DNA of 64,000 nt from an uncultured Cryomorphaceae bacterium (GTDB lineage Bacteria > Bacteroidota > Bacteroidia > Flavobacteriales > Schleiferiaceae): positions 1-64,000 of the forward strand of contig CAJVWI010000002.1 in assembly GCA_913009655.1 (NCBI GenBank), read 5' to 3'. The notes under the pieces are model-generated. The model saw nothing but the letters and a program-made list of their open reading frames with translations, had not been told where the DNA came from and searched no databases. The translations under genes were made by a program, and so were the position numbers. How positions within the stretch are numbered: position 1 is the stretch's first letter; every line of letters starts with the position of its first letter. Positions 57,233 through 64,000 of the stretch are shown here, piece after piece.

Positions 57233-57886
57233 ATGGCATTAATCGACGTAGATGGTAAGCGCTTTAAAAACTTCATGTCCAAATTATATGGATGGGGAGC
57301 AGCAGTTGTAATTATGGGTGCACTTTTCAAAATCATTCACCTTCCAGGAGCCGATCTCATGCTGATTGTAGGTCTAACAACAGAAGCTGTAATATTTTTC
57401 ATCTCAGCCTTTGAGACACCAGGAAAAGATTTTGACTGGTCGCTCGTCTATCCGGAACTGTCAACTGTAGATCTTAATGAAGGAAAAGGTCGACGTGGAA
57501 CTGTTACTCAAGAGTTAGACAAAATGATGGAAGAAGCTAAAATCGGACCAGAATTGTTGACTAGTTTGGGTGATGGAATGCGTCAATTAAGCGACACTGC
57601 TTCATCTTTAAATTCAGCCACAGATGCGGCTGGAGCAACTTCGGCTTACAGCGATCAATTGAACAGTGCCGCAAAAAACATGGAAGCTTTGAATGCCCTT
57701 TATGCAGTTCAGTTAGAGAACACTACGAGTCAAGTTGAAATTCAAAATAGCCTGATGGAAAAACTCGGATCTTCAATGAATGAATCAGAAGCTTTAGCTC
57801 AAGAGGTTGGGAAACTTTCAGGAAATTTATCCCAGCTGAATAGTGTTTATGGCAATATGCTTTCTGCAATGAGTGGTAAAAGCTAA
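57233..57886 (+). CDS. gldL: Gliding motility/T9SS inner membrane protein GldL
   Basis: KNFMSKLYGWGAAVVIMGALFKIIHLPGADLMLIVGLTTEAVIFFISAFE. Confidence 0.96.
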   Translation: MALIDVDGKRFKNFMSKLYGWGAAVVIMGALFKIIHLPGADLMLIVGLTTEAVIFFISAFETPGKDFDWSLVYPELSTVDLNEGKGRRGTVTQELDKMMEEAKIGPELLTSLGDGMRQLSDTASSLNSATDAAGATSAYSDQLNSAAKNMEALNALYAVQLENTTSQVEIQNSLMEKLGSSMNESEALAQEVGKLSGNLSQLNSVYGNMLSAMSGKS

Positions 57887-57948
57887 TAATCACTAACTTT
57901 CTGATATTCAAAAAATAACAAGTTAATTATCTCTTAGAATAAAACAAA

Positions 57949-59487
57949 ATGGCTTCAGGAAATTTATCTCCCCGTCAAAAAATGATCAACATGATGTATT
58001 TGGTGTTGACAGCTATGTTAGCATTGAATGTTTCAAAAGATATTCTAGCGGTTTTACATAAACTTGATGTAGGAATGTCTGCAACTGTTAGAACTGTTGA
58101 GGAGGGAACTAAAACTATCTACGCGGCTATAGAAGCTCAAGTATCAGAGAATGATCGAGCGGTGCCATTTAACGAAAGAGCCCAAGTTCTTCGTTCGAAA
58201 TCTAATACAGTTGAATCCTTGCTTGTAAAAGCTCGGGAAGATATGATTGCCGAAACTGGCGGAATAGATACTGCTGACGACAATCGATTAAAGGGAGAGG
58301 ATAATAGAAGTGTATCAAATAACTACATGTTAAACGATAAAAGTGTAGGTGGTCAAGGAGCTGCAAAAGAAATCAAAGAAAAATTAACAGAATATCGTTC
58401 ATTTCTTATTGCGGAAATAGAAGCAAATCCTTCACCAGTTACCGAAGAACTTATCGGAGAAATAAATCAGGCATTTGACTTTCGTGATGTCAAATCGGGG
58501 AAAGGGAAGAAAGAGACTTGGGAAACAGCCACCTTTGCAGATCTTCCTCTTGCTGGTGTTATACCATTTATTACTGACCTTCAGTCCAAAGTTAGACGGA
58601 TGGAGGCAAGAGTTGCAGAATACTTTTACAGTCAAATCGACGCTTCTGCCTTAAAATTTGATGGAGTGAGAGCTGTTGTAATGCCGAAAAGCACATACAT
58701 AACTCAGGGTGAGATCTATGAAGCTGATGTATTCTTAGCAGCTTACAATAGTGGAAACCAGCCGGAATTTACTGATATCATTCCAGAAGAAATAGTTGAT
58801 GGTGTAGGTAAGATCCGTTTCTCGGCCAAGGGAATAGGTTCGAAAACACTAACAGGAAGTATGACTTTACCTGGTGATGATCGCGTTTACAGTTATGACG
58901 TGGTTTATACCGTAGCTCCACCTAGTGTTGTAATTTCTCCCTCCAAGATGAATGTTCTTTATCGCAACGTCATTAATCCATTAGAAATTTCCGTACCGGG
59001 AGTTGCTCCTTCTGATATAGTAGTTAACGGACCTGGAGTAAAGGGAAGCAATGGGAAATACAATGCTGATATAACGAAGATAAAGGGTAAGGAAATTAAA
59101 ATCTCTGTCTCCGTTAAAGAAGCCAATGGCAAATTACGTAGAGCTGGATCAAAATTATTTAGGCTCAAGGGATTACCGCAAGCAGTAGGCTCCGTATTTA
59201 AAAAGAATCAAGGAGTAATGTCATCGAGTTTGTTAAGCAAGGGTAAAGTAGAAGCTGAGTACCAAGACTTTCCGTTTGATTTGCCTCTAACAGTTGTCTC
59301 ATTTGAACTCAAGATGGACGGACAACCACCGATGCAGGTCAAAGGTGATAAAATACCCTCGAAGGCTAAACCGCTTATTCAAAAATTACGACCTGGAAGT
59401 AGCGTTCAAATTCGTAAAATTATTGCGAAAACACAAAAAGGCGCAAGAATTTCTAGAGTCGGCATTGTTTCAATTGACGTTCAATAA
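57949..59487 (+). CDS. gldM: Gliding motility/T9SS protein GldM
   Basis: GNLSPRQKMINMMYLVLTAMLALNVSKDIL N-terminal TM and long periplasmic domain. Confidence 0.97.
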   Translation: MASGNLSPRQKMINMMYLVLTAMLALNVSKDILAVLHKLDVGMSATVRTVEEGTKTIYAAIEAQVSENDRAVPFNERAQVLRSKSNTVESLLVKAREDMIAETGGIDTADDNRLKGEDNRSVSNNYMLNDKSVGGQGAAKEIKEKLTEYRSFLIAEIEANPSPVTEELIGEINQAFDFRDVKSGKGKKETWETATFADLPLAGVIPFITDLQSKVRRMEARVAEYFYSQIDASALKFDGVRAVVMPKSTYITQGEIYEADVFLAAYNSGNQPEFTDIIPEEIVDGVGKIRFSAKGIGSKTLTGSMTLPGDDRVYSYDVVYTVAPPSVVISPSKMNVLYRNVINPLEISVPGVAPSDIVVNGPGVKGSNGKYNADITKIKGKEIKISVSVKEANGKLRRAGSKLFRLKGLPQAVGSVFKKNQGVMSSSLLSKGKVEAEYQDFPFDLPLTVVSFELKMDGQPPMQVKGDKIPSKAKPLIQKLRPGSSVQIRKIIAKTQKGARISRVGIVSIDVQ

Positions 59488-59489
59488 TT

Positions 59490-60314
59490 ATGAAAAATTT
59501 TCTCATTGTTTTTTTCTTTATCGCTTCGAGTACGATTTGGAGTCAAGTCATATCACCTGAAGATGATGGCTTAGTTCCAAAAGGAGATATACACTATTCC
59601 AATACAAGAGTAATTCCTTACCCTTTTCTTAGACAAGACGATATGATGTGGGCAACTCGTCATTGGGAAAGAATTCAAGTCCAAGAAAAGTTAAATCATC
59701 CACTTTATTACCCAGTAGTTCCTCTCCCCGACAGAAAATCAATGTTTGATGTTATTAAAGACGCAATACTTGTTGAAGGCAGCATTGTAGAGGTTTTTAG
59801 GGATGATCTCTTTGAACTACCCCTTAGTAATCAAGAGGTCGAACAAATTATCTTCAGAGTGGACTCTCTTACTGACCCCGATGATCCAAGCATTCTACTG
59901 GCAATTGACTCTATAGAATTAAAAGCGCCTAATGTCGTGGCATGGGAATTAAAGTCTGATTGGTATTTTGACAAGCAAAGAGGTGAAATGAAGAATCGGA
60001 TTTTAGGAATATCACCTGTAGTGAAAGATCCATCTACATCTGAGATATATAATATTTTTTGGATTTGGTTTCCTGATGCCCGTCAGGCACTTTCAACAAA
60101 TATTGCTTATAATCCGGATAACAATACTAGGAGGTTGACCTTTGATCAAATTATGCAAATGAGATATTTTAATTCAGTAGTATTTAAAGAAGATAATGTA
60201 TACGACCGGACTATTGATGATTATAAACAGAATAGACCAATGGAGCAACTATTGGAATCCAAGCGCATTCGTGAAAGTTTAAGAAATTACGAACACGACC
60301 TTTGGCAATTCTAA
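59490..60314 (+). CDS. gldN: Gliding motility/T9SS protein GldN
   Basis: Signal peptide; DDMMWATRHWERIQVQEKLNHPLYYP; last gene of the gldKLMN block. Confidence 0.95.
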   Translation: MKNFLIVFFFIASSTIWSQVISPEDDGLVPKGDIHYSNTRVIPYPFLRQDDMMWATRHWERIQVQEKLNHPLYYPVVPLPDRKSMFDVIKDAILVEGSIVEVFRDDLFELPLSNQEVEQIIFRVDSLTDPDDPSILLAIDSIELKAPNVVAWELKSDWYFDKQRGEMKNRILGISPVVKDPSTSEIYNIFWIWFPDARQALSTNIAYNPDNNTRRLTFDQIMQMRYFNSVVFKEDNVYDRTIDDYKQNRPMEQLLESKRIRESLRNYEHDLWQF

Positions 60315-60342
60315 TTGCTAAAATTTTAATATTACCTAAAAG

Positions 60343-60362
60343 GCCGCATATAGCGGCTTTTT
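60343..60362 (+). terminator. Rho-independent terminator after gldN
   Basis: aaaagGCCGC-atata-GCGGCttttt. Confidence 0.8.
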
Positions 60363-60375
60363 AACATTAAAAACT

Positions 60376-61371
60376 ATGCATTTCGCATTAATAGGTCAAG
60401 GTCTTGCGGGTTCTTCTCTCGCTATAGAAGCTGACAAACATGGTCACGACATTACATGCTTTGACTTAAGTAATAATAACGTAGCCTCCCGAGTTGCAAT
60501 AGGAATAATTAATCCATTGGTTCTAAAAAACCGTACCGTCTTTGATAAGTCTGAAATTTTAATTAACCATTGTTTATCCTATTATGCTGAAGTAGAAAAA
60601 ATGCTCCAAGAACCATTTTTGTCAAAGAACCTTATTCGAGAAGTCTTATCTAGCCCTTCTGAGGTTGCGAATTGGATGTCTTTGTCTAAAGATGCCAATC
60701 TTGAAAAATATATTGGATCAATTGAAACTCCCCACAAATCATTAGCAGCTTTAGGGCTAGGTATTGTCAAAAATAGCCTAAGACTTGATGTTAAAAATTA
60801 TCTCCAAATAATAAGAAATTGGCTCAGCAAACAACATAATCTACAGAATGAAGACGTCACGAATATATCGGTATCTAAAAATGGAGTGATTGTAAATGGC
60901 CAAAAATTTGATGGCTTATTGTTAGCTGAGGGCCTCAGAGCAAAGTGGACGCAAAAGATATTTCAACCCCTTCAATTTAGTCCATCAAAAGGCGAAGGCT
61001 TGATAATTGAAACCACTAATACTCATATTGACTTTCCCATTCATCGCAATACTTTTCTTTTAAAAGAGAATGAGAATAGATATACTGTTGGTGCTACTTT
61101 TAACAGAAAGGATCTTCAAACAGGCCCTTCGAAAGCGGGAAAAGACTTATTGATTCAGGAATTATCATATTGGTTTCAAGATGACTTTAAAATTGTCAAC
61201 CACTGGTCTGGATTGAGGCCGACAATGAAAAATAGAAAAATTTGTTTTGGTTGGCATAAAGAATTTCCCAATATAGGGTTTCTTAATGGGCTTGGATCCA
61301 GAGGAGCATTGACTTCACCTTACTACAGCTCACTACTTTGGTCACAACATCAAAATCATAAAAAAAGGTGA
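60376..61371 (+). CDS. FAD-dependent oxidoreductase (DAO family)
   Basis: MHFALIGQGLAGSSLAIEADKHGHDITCFD Rossmann start; FNRKDLQTGPSKAGKDLL; GLRPTMKNRKICFGWH; FLNGLGSRGALTSP. Confidence 0.88.
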   Translation: MHFALIGQGLAGSSLAIEADKHGHDITCFDLSNNNVASRVAIGIINPLVLKNRTVFDKSEILINHCLSYYAEVEKMLQEPFLSKNLIREVLSSPSEVANWMSLSKDANLEKYIGSIETPHKSLAALGLGIVKNSLRLDVKNYLQIIRNWLSKQHNLQNEDVTNISVSKNGVIVNGQKFDGLLLAEGLRAKWTQKIFQPLQFSPSKGEGLIIETTNTHIDFPIHRNTFLLKENENRYTVGATFNRKDLQTGPSKAGKDLLIQELSYWFQDDFKIVNHWSGLRPTMKNRKICFGWHKEFPNIGFLNGLGSRGALTSPYYSSLLWSQHQNHKKR

Positions 61372-61432
61372 GCTTTTGAAAAATAACATATGATTTAAGT
61401 TAAAAAAATATTTAAAATTTAAATAAATAAAG

Positions 61433-61466
61433 TTGGCATTAAGATGATTACGGTTTGTTACTTTTG
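61433..61466 (+). promoter_or_regulatory. Promoter for ABC-F gene: TTG-N23-TACTTTTG
   Basis: TTG 61433-61435; TACTTTTG 61459-61466; ATG 61475. Confidence 0.5.
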
Positions 61467-61474
61467 TCATCCAA

Positions 61475-63439
61475 ATGCTAAGTGTAAATCAAGTTGGTCT
61501 GGCCTTCGGAGGAACAGATCTTTTCAAGGACATATCATTTCAAATCAACCCTGGAGAAAGGATTGGTTTAGTCGGTCGAAATGGAGCCGGGAAATCCACT
61601 CTATTAAGTCTTATTGCAGGAAAGATATCTGTTGATTCTGGCAAAATATCATTCCCGAATGATTTTAAAATTGGTTTCTTAACTCAAGATATTCCACCTT
61701 CGGCAGAAAATACTATTTGGGAAGAGGCTGCATCTAGCTTTAAGGAGATTCAATCCCTAGAGTTTAAAATGCAAGAGCAGACCAAGGAACTCGAGACAAG
61801 AACGGACTATGAAAGTCCTGCCTATATGGATCTAATTGATAAACTATCTTCTAATCAAGAAACTTACCAAATGCTTGGCGGTTATACATACCAAGCAGAA
61901 ATGGAAAAGGTCCTCATTGGTCTTGGCTTTTTGGCAAGTGATTTCCATAAAGCTCTTTCATCATTTTCTGGTGGATGGCAAATGAGAGTTGAATTGGCGA
62001 AAATATTAATGCAGAATAATGATGTTCTTTTATTAGATGAACCAACAAATCATTTAGATATCGAGTCCATAATGTGGTTAGAGCAATTTCTTGCAGATAG
62101 CCCGCAAGCCATTATTCTTGTTTCACATGATAGAACATTTCTCAATAATGCAACTACTAGAACACTGGAGATTGTTCTAGGTAAAAGTTATGATTTCCCA
62201 TGTCCTTATTATAAATACTTAAGTCTTAGAGAAGAAATTCGAGAAAAACAAAGGCAAGCAAAAGCCAACCAAGAAAAAGAAATAAAACAGACAGAAGAAC
62301 TAATAGAGCGATTTCGATACAAAGCTTCCAAAGCATCATTTGCTCAAAGTTTAATAAAAAAATTAGATAAAATCGACCGTATCGATGTAGATGAAGAAGA
62401 CACACGTAACATGAGATTCAAGTTTCCACCAGCTCCCCGTTCTGGAAAAGTTGTCGCAAAACTCGTTAATATTCACAAGCATTACGGATCAAAGCACGTT
62501 CTTAAAGGTTTTGATATGGAAATCGTTAGAGGTCAAAAGATAGCTTTTGTCGGACAAAATGGTCAAGGTAAATCAACACTTGTCAAAGTTCTTGCGGAAA
62601 ATTTAGACTTTATCGGCTCCATTGATTTAGGACACCAAATCGCATTAGGTTATTATGCGCAAAATCAGGCTGAAGCTTTAGATGGATCTAAAACTGTTCT
62701 GGAAACAATTGAAGATTCTGCCCCGGAAGAAATGCGCAGTTCTGCTCGAAAAATGCTAGGTAATTTTATGTTTACCGGAGATAATGTTGGTAAGAAGGTG
62801 TCCGTTCTCTCCGGTGGAGAAAGAGGTCGGCTTGCATTATGTCAATTGATGCTAAATCCTATTAATTTTTTAATTCTGGATGAGCCAACAAATCACTTAG
62901 ATATGCAAGCTAAAGATGTATTAAAACAATCTTTAGCAAACTATGACGGAACCTTAATTGTAGTCTCTCACGATAGAGAATTTTTATCTGATTTAGCTGA
63001 TATAACCTATGAATTTAAAGATGGTAAAATTAGACAGCATTTGGGTGGTATCGAATATTTCCTTGATCAGAAAAAAATGCAGAATATGCGACAAGTTGAA
63101 TTAGGGCTAAAAGAAAAGCCAGTTTCAAAATCAGGGCAAAAAATCAAAAATAAACGAGAATCGCAAAATGAACTTAAGAGAATTGAGAAAGATCTAAAAA
63201 ATGCGGAAAAATTAGAAAAAAATGCTCAAAATATATATGAAGATTTTCAAAAGGAACTAGATTCTCTAGAAAATATTTTGTCAAACCCTATAGAATTTAA
63301 AAAGATGTCTGAGGATCCAGATTTTTATATGAATTATGAGCAGCTCAAAAAGAAATTAGATGATTCTTTCATAGCTTGGGAGAGAGCAGTCGAAAAAAGT
63401 TCTTCTCTTCAAAAGGGATTGGCGAAAATAGAAGCGTAA
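61475..63439 (+). CDS. ABC-F family ATP-binding protein
   Basis: Two ABC domains: GLVGRNGAGKSTLL / SSFSGGWQMRVELAKILMQ and AFVGQNGQGKSTLVK / VLSGGERGRLALCQLML; no TM domains; C-terminal coiled coil. Confidence 0.96.
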   Translation: MLSVNQVGLAFGGTDLFKDISFQINPGERIGLVGRNGAGKSTLLSLIAGKISVDSGKISFPNDFKIGFLTQDIPPSAENTIWEEAASSFKEIQSLEFKMQEQTKELETRTDYESPAYMDLIDKLSSNQETYQMLGGYTYQAEMEKVLIGLGFLASDFHKALSSFSGGWQMRVELAKILMQNNDVLLLDEPTNHLDIESIMWLEQFLADSPQAIILVSHDRTFLNNATTRTLEIVLGKSYDFPCPYYKYLSLREEIREKQRQAKANQEKEIKQTEELIERFRYKASKASFAQSLIKKLDKIDRIDVDEEDTRNMRFKFPPAPRSGKVVAKLVNIHKHYGSKHVLKGFDMEIVRGQKIAFVGQNGQGKSTLVKVLAENLDFIGSIDLGHQIALGYYAQNQAEALDGSKTVLETIEDSAPEEMRSSARKMLGNFMFTGDNVGKKVSVLSGGERGRLALCQLMLNPINFLILDEPTNHLDMQAKDVLKQSLANYDGTLIVVSHDREFLSDLADITYEFKDGKIRQHLGGIEYFLDQKKMQNMRQVELGLKEKPVSKSGQKIKNKRESQNELKRIEKDLKNAEKLEKNAQNIYEDFQKELDSLENILSNPIEFKKMSEDPDFYMNYEQLKKKLDDSFIAWERAVEKSSSLQKGLAKIEA

Positions 63440-63448
63440 CTTGATGAG

Positions 63449-64000
63449 ATGAAAAAACTGTTTCAACTTGTTTTAACATTTTTTACTTCATTGACGATAA
63501 TGTCCCAGACTGCATCAGATACAAAACTCGTAGTGTCTATTGTGGTTGATCAAATGCGTGCGGATTATTTAACTCGGTACTCGCACCTTTATGAAGGCGG
63601 GTTTAAAACGCTACTCGAAGATGGTGAGGTATTTTGGAATGCTCATCATACACATGTCCCAACTTATACAGCTCCAGGTCACGCAAGTATTTACACTGGT
63701 ACAGATCCTCGTTTTCATGGCATTATTGGAAATAATTGGTATGTTCCAAGTATAGGCAAGACAACTTATTGTTTGGAAGATCTGGATGTATCACCAATTG
63801 GAACTTCATCTAAATATGCCAAAAGAAGTCCAAAAAATATTCATAGTACAACTTGGACAGATGAACTAGAGTGGGCCAGTAATAAAAAATCTAAAATATT
63901 TGCATTTTCTTTAAAAGATCGTGGTGCAATTTGTGCCGCAGGTCATTACGGAGATGCAGCGTTCTGGTTAGGTAAATCAGGATTTATATCAAGTAGCCAT
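63449..64000 (+). CDS. Alkaline phosphatase family protein, PafA-like (partial, runs off window)
   Basis: MKKLFQLVLTFFTSLTIMSQTASDTKLVVSIVVDQMRADYLTRYSHLYEGGFKTLLEDGEVFWNAHHTHVPTYTAPGHASIYTGTDPRFHGIIGNNWY. Confidence 0.9.
   Translation, partial: MKKLFQLVLTFFTSLTIMSQTASDTKLVVSIVVDQMRADYLTRYSHLYEGGFKTLLEDGEVFWNAHHTHVPTYTAPGHASIYTGTDPRFHGIIGNNWYVPSIGKTTYCLEDLDVSPIGTSSKYAKRSPKNIHSTTWTDELEWASNKKSKIFAFSLKDRGAICAAGHYGDAAFWLGKSGFISSSH

Noticed and set aside
1-64000. CRISPR arrays, transposases, integrases, phage genes, toxin-antitoxin or defence systems
   Set aside because: No direct-repeat arrays and none of the ORFs show such motifs; gene content is core chromosomal.

Overview
AT-rich chromosomal window that is almost certainly from a Bacteroidota/Flavobacteriia-like marine bacterium. 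Evidence: a SusC/SusD pair, the gldKLMN type IX secretion/gliding operon, T9SS sorting-domain proteins, and TAnnTTTG-type promoters. No mobile elements, CRISPR arrays or phage genes were seen. Content in order: SusD (partial) and SusC; a compact surface-polysaccharide cluster (O-antigen ligase/polymerase, Wzz-like, sulfotransferase, Wzx flippase, GT4); rnhB; a glucosaminidase/LysM protein; a DUF5522-like small gene and hutU; an OmpH-like protein; acyl-CoA dehydrogenase; anmK; nhaD-exbB-exbD-tonB-folC; a divergent pair of unknown genes around a palindrome; GT9-DUF4254-dsbD-tilS-pabB; lpdA; divergent lnt / pssA-purS-acpH; plsC; PAP2; a T9SS-exported alpha-amylase; a SPOR-domain lipoprotein; tRNA-Leu(TAA); groEL/groES; secG; an LptE-like protein; a sigma-54-type activator; divergent miaB / topA; an arginase-fold protein; porP/sprF; gldKLMN; a FAD oxidoreductase; an ABC-F ATPase; and the start of a PafA-like alkaline phosphatase. 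Most of the window is conserved core genome. The observations I rate highest are: (1) the 'arginase/formimidoylglutamase' in the topA-porP-gldKLMN block has lost every canonical metal-binding motif and is probably a pseudoenzyme linked to type IX secretion; (2) a Bacteroidota -7 promoter element (TAnnTTTG) recurs exactly 4-5 nt upstream of many start codons, suggesting widespread leaderless mRNAs; (3) two divergent promoters are interlocked in 26 bp between wzx and a GT4 gene; (4) palindromes overlap promoter elements at miaB/topA and at an unknown divergent gene pair. No database search was run; all family calls are by recognition of motifs in the translated sequence.
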